Shown in pieces: positions 9,148 through 20,084 of a DNA stretch of 64,000 bases (within the stretch, counting starts at the first letter, position 1; each line of letters opens with the position of its first letter). A model generated the notes under the pieces. It did not search any database, was not told the DNA's origin, and saw nothing but the letters and a program-made list of their open reading frames with translations. The position numbers and the translations under genes were made by a program. This DNA is from Neobacillus mesonae (GTDB taxonomy: Bacteria; Bacillota; Bacilli; Bacillales; Cytobacillaceae), in contig NZ_KV440949.1 in the NCBI RefSeq assembly GCF_001636315.1, positions 4,358,084-4,422,083 on the forward strand. The letters run 5' to 3'.

Positions 9148-10203
9148 GTGAGGAAAAATAGAAATTGGAATCAAGCCTTTCAAATTGCTGCGGTGTATGT
9201 TGGAACCGTAGTTGGAGCCGGATTCGCCACAGGGAAGGAAATCGTTGAATTCTTTTCACGATTTGGTTTCTTTGGCTTTATTAGTATATTAATGAGCGGT
9301 TATCTTTTTATTATGATTGGTTCTAAATTAATGAGAATGGCAGCGCAAATTGAGGCAAAATCCTATCAGGAATTTAATGAACATCTTTTTGGAAAATGGC
9401 CAAGTAAAATTATTAATTTTTCAATGCTTTTTATGCTCCTTGGGGTTAGTGCGGTAATGCTTGCAGGGGCTGGTGCCGTTTTTGAAGAACAGCTGGGACT
9501 TCCGAAGAATGTAGGTGTGTTTCTGACGATTTTTCTTTCCTATATTGTCATGCTTGTAGGTACAAAGGGACTGTTTGCTGTAAATACCTTTGTTGTCCCG
9601 ATCATGATTAGTTTTAGCCTTATATTAATGTTTTTATCACTTCGAATCCCTAACTTTTTAGACCAATTTTTATTCATTCCGCATGCATCAGACGGCTGGA
9701 AAAGCGTAATTGCGCCGTTTTCTTATGCAGCCTTAAATCTGGGATTAGCCCAGGCCGTTTTGGTGCCGGTGGCAACGGAGGTAAAAGATGATTGGACAAT
9801 AAAATGGGGAGGTATCCTTGGCGGATTAGGATTAACTCTTATTTTAATAGCCAGCCATTTTACTTTGATTATGCTGCCAAATTTGGAGCTTTATGAGATT
9901 CCGATGGCAATCATTATGAAAAATTTAGCACCGTTTTTTTATTGGATTTTCATTCTTGTCATTTACGGGGAAATCTTTACCTCGGTCATTGGTAACGTCT
10001 TTGGTCTTGACCGGCAATTGAAGCAATATATGCCAATTCCCACAATGATGTCGGTTACGGCTATTTTTGCCGTTTCTTATTTGATCAGCCTGGTCAATTA
10101 TGGAACCCTTCTTTCAAATTTATATCCGTTATTCGGTTATATTTGTATGACCTTTTTCATTTTGCTATGGATGAAACCATTTGAACCAAATTTAACAGAA
10201 TAA
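9148..10203 (+). CDS. ykvI: YkvI-family integral membrane protein
   Basis: This 351-residue protein has about ten membrane segments. The N-terminal AAVYVGTVVGAGFATGKEIV is the signature of the YkvI family (COG3949), a distant relative of LeuT-fold amino-acid permeases. The substrate is unknown. The start is GTG 9148 with GGGGGAGAT upstream; no ATG fits. It is divergent from clpE, matching the clpE-ykvI neighbourhood of B. subtilis, and ends in a bidirectional terminator shared with the CPBP protease gene. Confidence 0.82.
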   Translation: MRKNRNWNQAFQIAAVYVGTVVGAGFATGKEIVEFFSRFGFFGFISILMSGYLFIMIGSKLMRMAAQIEAKSYQEFNEHLFGKWPSKIINFSMLFMLLGVSAVMLAGAGAVFEEQLGLPKNVGVFLTIFLSYIVMLVGTKGLFAVNTFVVPIMISFSLILMFLSLRIPNFLDQFLFIPHASDGWKSVIAPFSYAALNLGLAQAVLVPVATEVKDDWTIKWGGILGGLGLTLILIASHFTLIMLPNLELYEIPMAIIMKNLAPFFYWIFILVIYGEIFTSVIGNVFGLDRQLKQYMPIPTMMSVTAIFAVSYLISLVNYGTLLSNLYPLFGYICMTFFILLWMKPFEPNLTE

Positions 10204-10204
10204 T

Positions 10205-10244
10205 AAAAGCAGCTGCGCCATTCACATGGGCAGCTGCTTTTATT
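10205..10244. terminator. Bidirectional terminator between ykvI and the CPBP gene
   Basis: AAAAGCAGCTGC pairs with GCAGCTGCTTTT; T or A tracts lie on both sides of the stem. Confidence 0.85.
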
Positions 10245-10245
10245 G

Positions 10246-10860
10246 TTAATTAAATGGTAAAATGATAAACAGCATTAAATCAAAGATAATATGTGAAACA
10301 ATTACCAGCGGCATACTTCTTTTCCAAAAATATAGGCCTCCCCAAGCAAGCCCTGATAGAAAAGCGGCGAAAACTAATAAAGATGAACCTGAGTAAATTT
10401 GGACTGAAGCATAAAAAAAAGAGCCAATTAAAATACTTCCCATAGGTTTAAAATATTTTAGCAGTCTTTTTTGGAGAAAGCCGCGCCAGAATAATTCTTC
10501 ACCCGGGGCAGCAACCAGGACTAGTGCAATGTATTGCCAAAAATACAAAGGGGCATACCATTTATATAATTTCCGAATTTCTTTATCAAACGGAAAGGAT
10601 GTTAATTCAATCAACTGATGGCCTAACCAAAATATGGCGTACAATATCATTCCGGAAATTACACCTAAAAATATATATTGAATAAATGAAGACTCGTCGT
10701 CCACATCGCCCTGGAACATGGAATAAACGATTAAAACAAGAATTGACCCAGTAAAGATATACCAAAAAATAGCTTTATCATGGAATGCGAAATAAATAAG
10801 GATATGAGCAAGGATCAATCCAAAAATTAGCCGAAAATCAAGTGTTAGATTTTTTAACAT
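10246..10860 (-). CDS. CPBP-family intramembrane metalloprotease
   Basis: This 204-residue protein has several membrane segments. The Abi/CPBP signature glutamates and arginine are present (GEELFWRGFLQKRL), followed by the second motif (SFFYASVQ) and the C-terminal histidine motif (SHIIFDLMLF). Family members include prenyl-protein Rce1 peptidases and bacteriocin self-immunity proteins; no bacteriocin gene is nearby, so a general membrane-proteolysis role is more likely. The gene is alone on its strand, and its start lies about 140 bases from the small plus-strand gene at 11000. Confidence 0.8.
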   Translation of the reverse strand: MLKNLTLDFRLIFGLILAHILIYFAFHDKAIFWYIFTGSILVLIVYSMFQGDVDDESSFIQYIFLGVISGMILYAIFWLGHQLIELTSFPFDKEIRKLYKWYAPLYFWQYIALVLVAAPGEELFWRGFLQKRLLKYFKPMGSILIGSFFYASVQIYSGSSLLVFAAFLSGLAWGGLYFWKRSMPLVIVSHIIFDLMLFIILPFN

Positions 10861-10999
10861 GTTTAACTCCTTACAAAATCGATCACCTGTATTTTATCAA
10901 AAAAAGTTTCAAAAGGAAATGTCATCAATCATTTTATCCAATTCATATCATAAGAACCTGCAATTAGGAAAAAATAAAGGAGTGAAAGGAGTGAGAAGC

Positions 11000-11119
11000 A
11001 TGAGTAAAGCGAAAAGACAAGAGGAACGGGAATGGACTGTTCGGAAACAGGATCAAAATCCGCATGGAAAAGTAAAATCTTTCAAAGAACTTGTCAACGG
11101 AACTGAAAAGAAAAGATAA
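11000..11119 (+). CDS. Small basic protein, 39 aa (DUF6254-like)
   Basis: ATG 11000 follows AAAGGAGTG at ideal distance, so a much longer upstream frame extension is not used. The product is highly charged (KAKRQEEREWTVRKQDQNPH...) with no membrane segment. It resembles the short Bacillus proteins filed under DUF6254 as I recall them; function is unknown. It ends in a good hairpin terminator, which supports a real gene. Confidence 0.6.
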   Translation: MSKAKRQEEREWTVRKQDQNPHGKVKSFKELVNGTEKKR

Positions 11120-11130
11120 AAAATAAAAAA

Positions 11131-11158
11131 TAAAAAGGCAGACTATATTCTGCCTTTC
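11131..11158. terminator. Bidirectional terminator
   Basis: AAAAAGGCAG and CTGCCTTT form the stem around ACTATATT, between the small plus-strand gene and ykvS. Confidence 0.75.
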
Positions 11159-11174
11159 AAACCAATTTAGGCCA

Positions 11175-11363
11175 TTAATAAGCGCTTTCTTTTATAACCC
11201 GATAATTTTTATGATTGACTACAGTCCGTTGGTCTAATTCTAAATCACGGAAATTATCCATATATGTTAGGTCAACGATTACAGAATTTTCATTTACCTT
11301 TTCAACAATCCCTTGCAAACCGCCGTGAAATTCGATAATATTACCAACCTCTGCTTTCTTCAA
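11175..11363 (-). CDS. ykvS: YkvS family protein (DUF2187)
   Basis: This 62-residue protein fits the KOW-like small beta-barrel family DUF2187, with conserved EVGNIIEFHGGLQGIVEKVN and SVIVDLTYMDNF. The molecular role is unknown. The start is TTG 11363, the only start codon near the ribosome site AAAGGAGAGGG. From memory, B. subtilis ykvS also sits downstream of the kinD-clpE-ykvI segment. Confidence 0.8.
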   Translation of the reverse strand: MKKAEVGNIIEFHGGLQGIVEKVNENSVIVDLTYMDNFRDLELDQRTVVNHKNYRVIKESAY

Positions 11364-11448
11364 TTCGACCCTCTCCTTTTTCTACCAAACTTTTAAACTG
11401 TTTACATAACAGTTTGCACCAATTTTGCAAATTCGTAAAGGATTTTAT

Positions 11449-11478
11449 TTGACAATTTGGTTAATTATTACTGATTAT
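11449..11478 (+). promoter_or_regulatory. Possible promoter for the small gene and glpP
   Basis: TTGACA at 11449-11454, then an 18-base gap to GATTAT at 11473-11478. The -10 is imperfect. Confidence 0.4.
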
Positions 11479-11588
11479 ATGTTAAAAAACTAATAAAAAG
11501 TTGGGAAACTCTTTCGTGAGAAATAAATAGTTTTTTATGGCTTTATCAAACATTCCTAAGCTAAAATTCAATTAAAGGTGGTGTAGTA

Positions 11589-11783
11589 ATGACGGAGGAG
11601 TTTATCAATGATATTTTGAATCGTTTAATGACTGGGGAGCTGTCTGAATACTATGTGAAAAATGAAGATTTTATGGATTTTCGCCGTGTGCTGGTAAAAA
11701 GAGAAGATTTTAAACATTTTCGAGGGATTAGCCAAAGAGGCGGCGATGTATTGTATAAATATTTAGAGGAACCTAGAAGCTAA
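11589..11783 (+). CDS. Conserved hypothetical protein, 64 aa
   Basis: ATG 11589 follows AAAGGTGGTG. The protein is small, charged and soluble; the most distinctive segment is FRRVLVKREDFKHFRGISQ, with RGGDVLYKYL after it. I cannot assign a function. It lies 41 bases before glpP with no terminator between them, so the two may be co-transcribed, but nothing in the sequence ties it to glycerol use. Confidence 0.65.
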   Translation: MTEEFINDILNRLMTGELSEYYVKNEDFMDFRRVLVKREDFKHFRGISQRGGDVLYKYLEEPRS

Positions 11784-11824
11784 CTTGAAAAGAAGGGTAA
11801 TTTTAAGAATAGGTGAATGAAACG

Positions 11825-12373
11825 ATGAGACAAAAAATTTTACCTGTTTCAACAAATATGAAGGAATTTGAGCGCTTTTTGAAAAGCCCATATGAAATTG
11901 GCGTTTTTTTAGACATGCATATTGCTCAATTAAAAAATATCAACCAAATGTCAAGACAATATGGAAAGAAAATGGTTTATCATGTTGATTTAATTCACGG
12001 TATTAAAAATGATGAATTTGCTACGGAATATATATGCCAAGAATTCAAGCCTTTTGGTTTAATCTCAACAAAAGCAAGTGTCATTCAAAAGGCAAAACAA
12101 AAGGGAGTAATTGCTGTTCAAAGAATCTTCTTAATTGATAGTCATGCGCTTGAAAAAAGTTATAAACTGCTTGAGAAAACGGAGCCAGACTATATTGAGG
12201 TTCTGCCTGGGGCTATCCCTTGGATGATCACAGAGGTTAAGGAGCGTGTTAATATTCCTATTTTGGCCGGAGGGTTAATACGCACTGAAGAAGATGTGAG
12301 AAATGCCTTACAGGCAGGTGCCGCTGCAATTACAACATCGAAAAGAGAGCTTTGGGATATTTTTAAGGATTAA
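11825..12373 (+). CDS. glpP: Glycerol uptake operon antiterminator GlpP
   Basis: This 182-residue protein matches the GlpP family throughout. Glycerol-3-phosphate-bound GlpP binds leader mRNA of glp genes and prevents premature termination. Conserved segments include GVFLDMHIAQLKNI, HVDLIHGIKND, QRIFLIDSHALEKS and PGAIPWMI, typical of its TIM-barrel-like fold. I choose ATG 11825 because AGGTGA at 11811-11816 is 8 bases away; the in-frame GTG 11813 has no site at proper distance. Leader terminators of the expected kind stand before glpF and before glpD. Confidence 0.9.
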   Translation: MRQKILPVSTNMKEFERFLKSPYEIGVFLDMHIAQLKNINQMSRQYGKKMVYHVDLIHGIKNDEFATEYICQEFKPFGLISTKASVIQKAKQKGVIAVQRIFLIDSHALEKSYKLLEKTEPDYIEVLPGAIPWMITEVKERVNIPILAGGLIRTEEDVRNALQAGAAAITTSKRELWDIFKD

Positions 12374-12404
12374 ATTTCCACTATATTTTATCATTAGAAA
12401 GTTA

Positions 12405-12433
12405 TTGACAACGTTTTCACTTATTTATATACT
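12405..12433 (+). promoter_or_regulatory. glpF promoter overlapped by a cre site
   Basis: TTGACA (12405-12410), 17 bases, TATACT (12428-12433). TGACAACGTTTTCA at 12406-12419 fits the catabolite-responsive element consensus with one mismatch and covers the -35, so CcpA/HPr-Ser-P repression by glucose is predicted. Confidence 0.82.
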
Positions 12434-12463
12434 TAGAGCAAGTTAATAAATTGTGACGGAGAC

Positions 12464-12524
12464 AAGGAGATTCACATAGAGACCTTATTTTAAAGGTTAT
12501 TCTATTGTGAATCTCCTTTTTTTT
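12464..12524 (+). promoter_or_regulatory. GlpP-controlled leader terminator upstream of glpFK
   Basis: AAGGAGATTCACA pairs with TGTGAATCTCCTT and is followed by eight T, forming a complete terminator between the promoter and glpF. This is the arrangement relieved by GlpP in B. subtilis. Confidence 0.88.
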
Positions 12525-12572
12525 CGTCATAAAAAGATAACTAATTTATCTTTTTTCGAGGAGTGGACAGAA

Positions 12573-13400
12573 TTGACACCATTTGTGGGAGAATTAATCG
12601 GAACGATGATTCTAATCGTATTCGGTGCTGGTATTGGAGCGGGATCTTCATTAAAGAAGTCATACTCTAATAATCCTGGCTGGATTGTTGTTACTCTTGC
12701 TTGGGGATTAGCCGTTACTATGGGGGTTTTTGCTGTTGGATCAATTAGCGGGGCACACTTGAATCCAGCTGTAACCATTGCTTTAGCGATAAATGGGGAT
12801 TTTCCGTGGACGGAAGTGCCTGGATATATACTTGCCCAAATGCTTGGAGCGATTATAGGGGCTGCACTTATTTACGTACATTACCTGCCACATTGGAAAG
12901 AAACGGATGACCCCGCAGTAAAGCTCGGGGTGTTCTCGACCAGCCCAGCCATTCCAAATACATTTGCCAATCTATTTAGTGAAATTTTTGGTACTTTTAT
13001 TCTTTTATTGGGGTTATTATTTATTGGAGCAAATAAATTTTCTCAAGGTTTAAATCCCATAGCTGTAGGTTTGTTGATTGTTATCATCGGAATGTCTCTT
13101 GGCGGAACCACTGGATATGCCATTAACCCGGCTCGCGATCTTGGCCCGCGGGTTGCTCATTTCTTTTTGCCGATACCTGGAAAAGGAAAGTCTAATTGGG
13201 GTTATGCATGGATTTCCGTAGTCGGACCAATTCTTGGTGGCAGCTTTGGGGCCGTTTTTTATCAGGCAGTCTTTTTAGGAAAGCTCACAAGTAATTTTTT
13301 TGTAGTGGCCGCGATGAATATTTTAGCCTTACTCTTAGCTTTTATTCATAGTAAGAGAAATAATGATACAATCACAAAACTAACAAAGAGATCAGCATAA
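12573..13400 (+). CDS. glpF: Glycerol uptake facilitator GlpF
   Basis: This 275-residue aquaglyceroporin lets glycerol diffuse through the membrane. Both NPA boxes are present, AHLNPAVT and AINPARDLGPR, with six membrane segments. The start is TTG 12573 (MTPFVGELIGT...), with GAGGAGTGG six bases upstream; a longer in-frame GTG start at 12507 lies inside the leader terminator and is rejected. The length matches B. subtilis GlpF. It is the first gene of the glpFK unit, 32 bases before glpK. Confidence 0.93.
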   Translation: MTPFVGELIGTMILIVFGAGIGAGSSLKKSYSNNPGWIVVTLAWGLAVTMGVFAVGSISGAHLNPAVTIALAINGDFPWTEVPGYILAQMLGAIIGAALIYVHYLPHWKETDDPAVKLGVFSTSPAIPNTFANLFSEIFGTFILLLGLLFIGANKFSQGLNPIAVGLLIVIIGMSLGGTTGYAINPARDLGPRVAHFFLPIPGKGKSNWGYAWISVVGPILGGSFGAVFYQAVFLGKLTSNFFVVAAMNILALLLAFIHSKRNNDTITKLTKRSA

Positions 13401-13417
13401 AAAATAATGCTGGATGA

Positions 13418-14923
<1,506 letters not shown>

Positions 14924-14955
14924 TGAAAAGTATTTTCTAATAAAGCATTTTATGG

Positions 14956-14961
14956 TATAAT
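14956..14961 (+). promoter_or_regulatory. Probable glpD promoter -10
   Basis: TGGTATAAT is an extended -10 element 33 bases before the leader hairpin; the -35 position (TTTTCT) is poor. Confidence 0.5.
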
Positions 14962-14993
14962 AAAAACAAGTTAATAACTGTCAGGAGAATGGG

Positions 14994-15047
14994 AGAGACC
15001 ACAAATACACTATTTTAACATAGTGTACTTTGTGGTCTCTTTTTTGT
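14994..15047 (+). promoter_or_regulatory. GlpP-controlled leader terminator upstream of glpD
   Basis: AGAGACCACAAA plus TACACTAT pair with ATAGTGTA and TTTGTGGTCTCT, then a T run. A near-20-bp stem between promoter and start codon parallels the glpF leader, so glpD is predicted to be GlpP-antiterminated separately. Confidence 0.85.
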
Positions 15048-15152
15048 TTCTCCGCTGTAAATATTTTCCCTGACGAAATTAGGAAGTTTAAATATATATA
15101 TCCTAGGGGAAATGGATGAAATATGGCTTCTCGATAATAGGAGGAAAAAACA

Positions 15153-16844
15153 ATGAATTTTTCAAATTTAAATCGTCAAGAAATTGTTAAGAAAATAAAC
15201 GCAGAAATTTTTGATGTATTGGTAATCGGCGGCGGAATTACAGGAGCAGGAATTGCGCTTGACGGACAAACAAGAGGTATGAATATGGCACTTGTGGAAA
15301 TGCAGGATTTTGCTGCAGGAACCTCAAGCAGATCAACGAAGTTGGTTCACGGAGGATTACGTTATTTAAAACAGTTTGAGGTAAAAATGGTAGCAGAAGT
15401 TGGAAAAGAGCGGGCTATTGTTTATGAAAATGGTCCTCATGTCACGACTCCAGAATGGATGCTGCTTCCAATGCATAAAGGTGGTACTTTCGGTAAATTC
15501 AGTACATCAATTGGCTTGCGAGTTTACGATTTTTTAGCGGGAGTTAAAAAGTCGGAACGAAGGACTATGTTATCTGCGGAGGAAACATTAGCAAAAGAGC
15601 CACTTGTTAAAAGAAACGGCTTGAAGGGCGGCGGCTATTATGTTGAGTACCGGACAGATGATGCACGTTTAACCATTGAGGTTATGAAGGCAGCGGTTGA
15701 AAAAGGGGCTTTTGCTTTGAACTATACAAAGGTTGTGAAGCTTGTCTATGATAATGAAAAAGTTATCGGTGTAGTGTGTGAAGACATGCTGACTGGAGAA
15801 ACCTATGAGATCTATGCGAAAAAGATTGTCAATGCAGCTGGACCTTGGGTGGATACAATACGTGAGATGGATCGTTCGAAAAAAGGAAAGACATTACAGC
15901 TTTCTAAAGGTGTTCACATTGTATTAGATGGTTCCCGTTTCCCTTTAAAACAAGCAATCTATTTTGATACCCCGGACGGCCGAATGGTATTTGCAATTCC
16001 TAGAGATGGTAAAACCTATGTGGGAACTACGGATACATTTTATAATGAAGATACAGTGAATCCGATGATGACGATAAGTGACCGTACCTATATTATTAAT
16101 GCCATTAACTATATGTTTCCAGAAGTAAAAATTAGTGAAAAAGATATCGAATCCAGCTGGGCAGGTGTCCGGCCGTTGATTTATGAAGAAGGAAAAAATG
16201 CATCTGAAATATCTAGGAAGGATGAAATATGGGAGTCTAGATCTGGCCTGATTACAATTGCCGGCGGTAAATTAACCGGATATCGAAAAATGGCAGAAAC
16301 AGTTGTGGATTTACTTACTGTCAAGTTTCAAGCAGAAGATGACAGGAGCTTTAAATCATGTCAGACAAAACATCTGCCCATTTCTGGCGGGAATGTGGGA
16401 GGCTCAGCAAAATTAAGGGCTTATGTTGCCGCCCATGTAGACAAAGGGATAGAAATTGGCCTCTCAAGCGAAGAAGCTGAAAAATTAGCCAAAATATATG
16501 GTTCAAATATTGATATAGTGTTCGAGCTTTTAAGGGAAAATAAGGATGATGCTTTAAAATATGGTTTGCCGATGGAGCTATTTGCAAAGCTTGTCTATGC
16601 AATGAAAAAAGAGATGATCGCCACCCCAATTGATTTCCTAAATAGACGGACAGGAGCCATTTTATTTGATATTCAGACAGTAAGAAAATGGAAGAGTCAG
16701 ATTGCTTCCTACATGGCTGATGAGTTTGAATGGTCTGTAAAGGAAAAAAACAAGTATTTGCTATCAGTTGAAAAAGCATTAGAAGCTGCCATAATTCCTA
16801 TTGATGAATGTAATGAATTTTCTCATACAGCCAGCGGCAATTAA
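15153..16844 (+). CDS. glpD: Aerobic glycerol-3-phosphate dehydrogenase GlpD
   Basis: This 563-residue FAD enzyme oxidises glycerol-3-phosphate to dihydroxyacetone phosphate at the membrane and reduces menaquinone. The N-terminal dinucleotide motif is [19 protein letters not shown], followed by [16 protein letters not shown], typical of GlpD. A C-terminal DAO_C helical domain is present. The start follows TAGGAGG. It is separated from glpK by its own promoter and GlpP-type leader and closed by a strong terminator. Confidence 0.95.
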   Translation: MNFSNLNRQEIVKKINAEIFDVLVIGGGITGAGIALDGQTRGMNMALVEMQDFAAGTSSRSTKLVHGGLRYLKQFEVKMVAEVGKERAIVYENGPHVTTPEWMLLPMHKGGTFGKFSTSIGLRVYDFLAGVKKSERRTMLSAEETLAKEPLVKRNGLKGGGYYVEYRTDDARLTIEVMKAAVEKGAFALNYTKVVKLVYDNEKVIGVVCEDMLTGETYEIYAKKIVNAAGPWVDTIREMDRSKKGKTLQLSKGVHIVLDGSRFPLKQAIYFDTPDGRMVFAIPRDGKTYVGTTDTFYNEDTVNPMMTISDRTYIINAINYMFPEVKISEKDIESSWAGVRPLIYEEGKNASEISRKDEIWESRSGLITIAGGKLTGYRKMAETVVDLLTVKFQAEDDRSFKSCQTKHLPISGGNVGGSAKLRAYVAAHVDKGIEIGLSSEEAEKLAKIYGSNIDIVFELLRENKDDALKYGLPMELFAKLVYAMKKEMIATPIDFLNRRTGAILFDIQTVRKWKSQIASYMADEFEWSVKEKNKYLLSVEKALEAAIIPIDECNEFSHTASGN

Positions 16845-16882
16845 TCAAAAGAAAGCTGTCAATGAGGGCAGCTTTCTTTTGT
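16845..16882 (+). terminator. glpD terminator
   Basis: CAAAAGAAAGCTGTC pairs with GGCAGCTTTCTTTTG; the stem overlaps the end of the gene by none and carries a T-rich 3' arm. Confidence 0.85.
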
Positions 16883-16996
16883 AATTATAAATTAATATAT
16901 TACAGATTTTTGAATAATTAGTGTTGATAAAAGAAATTTTCATAGAAATAGGTAATAATAGTATCCGTCAATGTTCCGCATATGAGGGGCTGATAC

Positions 16997-17026
16997 TTGT
17001 ATAGTCAGGTTAAAAAATGCTATTCT
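16997..17026 (+). promoter_or_regulatory. Possible ptsH promoter
   Basis: TTGTAT (16997-17002), 18 bases, TATTCT (17021-17026). Both hexamers are imperfect. No ptsG or glcT-type antiterminator leader is visible before ptsH. Confidence 0.4.
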
Positions 17027-17109
17027 ATCCTCTGTGAGAATTAAATATATTTTCAAAGCCAAAATATGAGGAAACAGTATACCTCAAATTCATTAAAGGA
17101 GTCGAATCA

Positions 17110-17379
17110 ATGATGGCGGAAAAACAATTTAAAGTAATTGCGGATACTGGGATTCATGCTAGACCTGCAACACTTTTAGTACAAACAGCCAGCAAATTTG
17201 ATGCTGAAATCAATTTGGAATATAAAGGTAGAAAAGTGAATTTAAAGTCAATAATGGGTGTTATGTCTTTAGGGATTGGCAAAGGCGCTGATTTCACGAT
17301 TTCCGCTGAAGGCAGTGATGCCGAATCGGCTTTAAACAGTTTAGAAGAAACTTTAAGAAAAGAAGGTTTGGCAGAATGA
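17110..17379 (+). CDS. ptsH: Phosphocarrier protein HPr
   Basis: This is HPr of the sugar phosphotransferase system. With MAEKQ numbering the protein has His15 (GIHARPAT), phosphorylated by enzyme I, and Ser46 (LKSIMGVMS), phosphorylated by HPr kinase to make the CcpA corepressor. The first ATG (17110) is eight bases from AAAGGAG; the second ATG (17113) would give the usual 88 residues. Its stop overlaps the ptsI start (ATGA). In B. subtilis ptsG precedes ptsH; here glpD does. Confidence 0.96.
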   Translation: MMAEKQFKVIADTGIHARPATLLVQTASKFDAEINLEYKGRKVNLKSIMGVMSLGIGKGADFTISAEGSDAESALNSLEETLRKEGLAE

Positions 17380-19088
17380 CATTCTTACAAGGAATTGCAG
17401 CGTCTAATGGTATCGCGATTGCCAAGGCTTACCGTTTGGTAGAACCTAATTTATCTTTTGAACAAAGAACAATTGAAGATGCGTCCGCTGAAGTAGAACG
17501 TTATCGTCAAGCACTAGCAAAAGCAAAATCAGAGCTGGAAACAATCCGCGACCGAGCCAAAGTCGATTTAGGACCGGATAAAGCGGCTATCTTTGAAGCG
17601 CATCTGCTTGTATTAAGTGACCCTGAATTAAATACCCCAATTGAAGATAAAATTACATCCGAAAAGGTCAATGCTGAGTCGGCTCTAAAAGAAACAGCCG
17701 ATATGTTTGTGATGATGTTTGAACAAATGGATAATGAGTATATGAGAGAACGTGCCGCAGATATTCGAGATGTGACGAAACGCGTTCTGGCACACTTGCT
17801 TGGTGTCCAGCTGCCAAATCCAAGTATGATTGCTGAAGAAGTGATTATTGTCGCCGAAGATTTAACACCATCGGACACAGCCCAGTTAAACAGGCAATTT
17901 GTCAAAGGATTTACCACCAATATCGGCGGCAGAACATCCCATTCCGCGATTATGGCCCGTTCCTTAGAAATTCCCGCGGTTGTTGGAACGAAAACAGCTG
18001 TTGAGGAGATTCATAACGGCGATTTAGTCATTGTTGATGGGTTAAAAGGGGAAGTCCATATTAACCCTACACCTGAGTTGGTTGAACAATACCGCCAAGT
18101 TCATCAAGAGTATGAAAATCAAAAAGCTGAATGGGCAAAACTTGTAAATGAATCTACCGTTTCTAAGGACGGCCATCATGTTGAATTAGCCGCTAATATC
18201 GGTACACCAAATGATTTAAAAGGTGTAGCGGCGAATGGCGGTGAAGGGGTTGGACTCTATCGTACGGAATTCCTTTATATGGGCAGAGAACAGCTGCCTA
18301 CCGAAGAGGAGCAGTTTGAGGCCTATAAAGCTGTCCTTGAAGGGATGAATGGAAAACCTGTCGTTGTCCGAACATTAGATATCGGCGGAGACAAAGAACT
18401 GCCTTATTTAGAATTGCCAAAAGAAATGAATCCTTTTTTAGGCTTCCGTGCCATTCGTTTATGTCTGGAGGAGCAGGGAATCTTCCGTACACAGCTGCGT
18501 GCGTTACTGCGTGCCAGCACTTTCGGTAATTTAAAAATTATGTTTCCGATGATCGCAACGTTGGATGAGTTCCGGTCCGCTAAAGCAATTCTCGAGGAAG
18601 AAAAGCAAAAGCTTATTTCTGAAGGGCAAAAGGTTGCCGATCAGATTGAGCTCGGTATTATGGTAGAGATTCCATCAACGGCTGTTTTAGCAGATCAGTT
18701 TGCCAAAGAGGTGGACTTCTTTAGTGTCGGCACAAACGATTTAATCCAATATACAATGGCAGCGGATCGGATGAATCAGCGTGTATCTTATCTCTATCAG
18801 CCATATAGCCCGTCGATTTTAAGACTGGTCAAAATGGTTATCGATGCTGCCCATGCCGAGGGAAAATGGGCAGGGATGTGCGGAGAAATGGCCGGAGATG
18901 AAACGGCTATTCCGATTCTTCTTGGTCTGGGACTGGATGAGTTTTCGATGAGTGCAACATCTATTTTGAAGGCTCGTTCCTTAATTAAAAATCTGAATAA
19001 ATCAGATATGAAAAATCTCGCAGATGAAGTATTAAATATGCAAACGACCTCTCAAGTAGTGGACGCCGTTAACGCAGCTATTAAATAA
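17376..19088 (+). CDS. ptsI: PTS enzyme I
   Basis: This 570-residue enzyme transfers phosphate from phosphoenolpyruvate to HPr. The active histidine is His189 in [25 protein letters not shown] context. The C-terminal PEP-binding barrel contains [25 protein letters not shown] and [15 protein letters not shown]. It overlaps ptsH by four bases, so translation is coupled, and it ends at a strong terminator. Full length for the family. Confidence 0.97.
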   Translation: MTFLQGIAASNGIAIAKAYRLVEPNLSFEQRTIEDASAEVERYRQALAKAKSELETIRDRAKVDLGPDKAAIFEAHLLVLSDPELNTPIEDKITSEKVNAESALKETADMFVMMFEQMDNEYMRERAADIRDVTKRVLAHLLGVQLPNPSMIAEEVIIVAEDLTPSDTAQLNRQFVKGFTTNIGGRTSHSAIMARSLEIPAVVGTKTAVEEIHNGDLVIVDGLKGEVHINPTPELVEQYRQVHQEYENQKAEWAKLVNESTVSKDGHHVELAANIGTPNDLKGVAANGGEGVGLYRTEFLYMGREQLPTEEEQFEAYKAVLEGMNGKPVVVRTLDIGGDKELPYLELPKEMNPFLGFRAIRLCLEEQGIFRTQLRALLRASTFGNLKIMFPMIATLDEFRSAKAILEEEKQKLISEGQKVADQIELGIMVEIPSTAVLADQFAKEVDFFSVGTNDLIQYTMAADRMNQRVSYLYQPYSPSILRLVKMVIDAAHAEGKWAGMCGEMAGDETAIPILLGLGLDEFSMSATSILKARSLIKNLNKSDMKNLADEVLNMQTTSQVVDAVNAAIK

Positions 19089-19090
19089 AA

Positions 19091-19122
19091 AAAAGACCGG
19101 CCATAAAAATGGCCGGTCTTTA
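19091..19122 (+). terminator. ptsHI terminator
   Basis: AAAGACCGGCCAT-AAAA-ATGGCCGGTCTTT is a perfect GC-rich hairpin. Confidence 0.9.
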
Positions 19123-19203
19123 CAAATTTGAAACAACTTTCGAGGTAATTGCTATTTTAATCCTGTATAATCTAAGGTAGACAATCATACGAGGAGTGAG
19201 ATT

Positions 19204-19989
19204 ATGGATTTAAATTTAAGCGGGAAAACTGCGCTCATTTTAGCCTCAAGCCAAGGGCTGGGGTTCGCTATTGCCGAACGGCTTGTGAAGGAAGGAGCGA
19301 ATGTTGTTATCTCTGGAAGGGATGTGGAAAAGTTAAAAGCACAATGCAGGCAGCTTGAGGAAAATGGACTTGGCAAAGCAGCCTATCAAAAAGCCGACAT
19401 TATGAATCCCGATGACATTAAGCGGCTTGTATCACATACTGTGGAAATCTTCGGCACGATCGACATGCTGGTCAATAACGCTGGCGGGCCACCTGCAGGT
19501 TCGTTTGAAGAATTGACAGATGAACAGTGGCAAGCCTCATTCGAATTAAATTTACTGTCTTTTATCCGGGCAATTCGTGCGGCTCTGCCTTACTTAAAAG
19601 AACGCGGCGGAAAAATTCTCAATATTGCCTCATCTTCCATCAAAGAACCGATTCCGGGTTTGATTTTATCAAATACGTTCAGGACGGGAATTATCGGCCT
19701 AACAAAGACGCTAGTTTCGGAATTGGCGCCGTATAATATCTTGATAAATACGATTGCACCCGGAAGAATTGCGACCGATCGGGTCAAGCATTTAGATCAA
19801 GTGAATGCAGATAAGCAAGGAATTGATATTGCTTTAATTGAAGAACAAATGAAAGCTAGTATTCCATTAAAGCGCTATGGCACCCCGGAGGAGTTCGCAA
19901 ATGTCGCCGCATTTCTGCTTTCAGATGCCAATTCATATATTACCGGCAGTGCATTATTAGTGGATGGCGGTATGGTGAAAGCCATTTAA
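19204..19989 (+). CDS. SDR-family protein with an atypical active site
   Basis: This 261-residue Rossmann-fold protein keeps the SDR outline: LASSQGLGFAIAERLVKEG at the dinucleotide site, NNAGG, the serine region IASSSIKEPIPG, and a C-terminal LLSDANSYITGSALLVDGG. The usual Tyr-x3-Lys is not there; the aligned segment reads SNTFRTGIIGLTK, with Arg where Lys is expected and no Tyr. It resembles the beta-ketoacyl-ACP-reductase-like SDR subgroup known to lack the catalytic tetrad. Substrate and even catalysis are uncertain. It is monocistronic. Confidence 0.82.
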   Translation: MDLNLSGKTALILASSQGLGFAIAERLVKEGANVVISGRDVEKLKAQCRQLEENGLGKAAYQKADIMNPDDIKRLVSHTVEIFGTIDMLVNNAGGPPAGSFEELTDEQWQASFELNLLSFIRAIRAALPYLKERGGKILNIASSSIKEPIPGLILSNTFRTGIIGLTKTLVSELAPYNILINTIAPGRIATDRVKHLDQVNADKQGIDIALIEEQMKASIPLKRYGTPEEFANVAAFLLSDANSYITGSALLVDGGMVKAI

Positions 19990-20084
19990 TCAGCATCAGA
20001 GAGAAATTACCACAGGAGACCTCCATTTACGTTTATGACCAAATTTTTTTGGCTAAGGTAAACATAGAAAAGGAGTGTTTTTAC

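Noticed and set aside
10246..10860. CPBP protease as bacteriocin immunity gene
   Set aside because: No bacteriocin precursor, modification or export gene is adjacent.
12507..12572. 22-codon N-terminal extension of GlpF
   Set aside because: It starts inside the leader terminator and would be absent from many transcripts; TTG 12573 has the ribosome site.
14924..14938. cre site at the glpD promoter
   Set aside because: TGAAAAGTATTTTCT is symmetric but lacks the central CG of the consensus.
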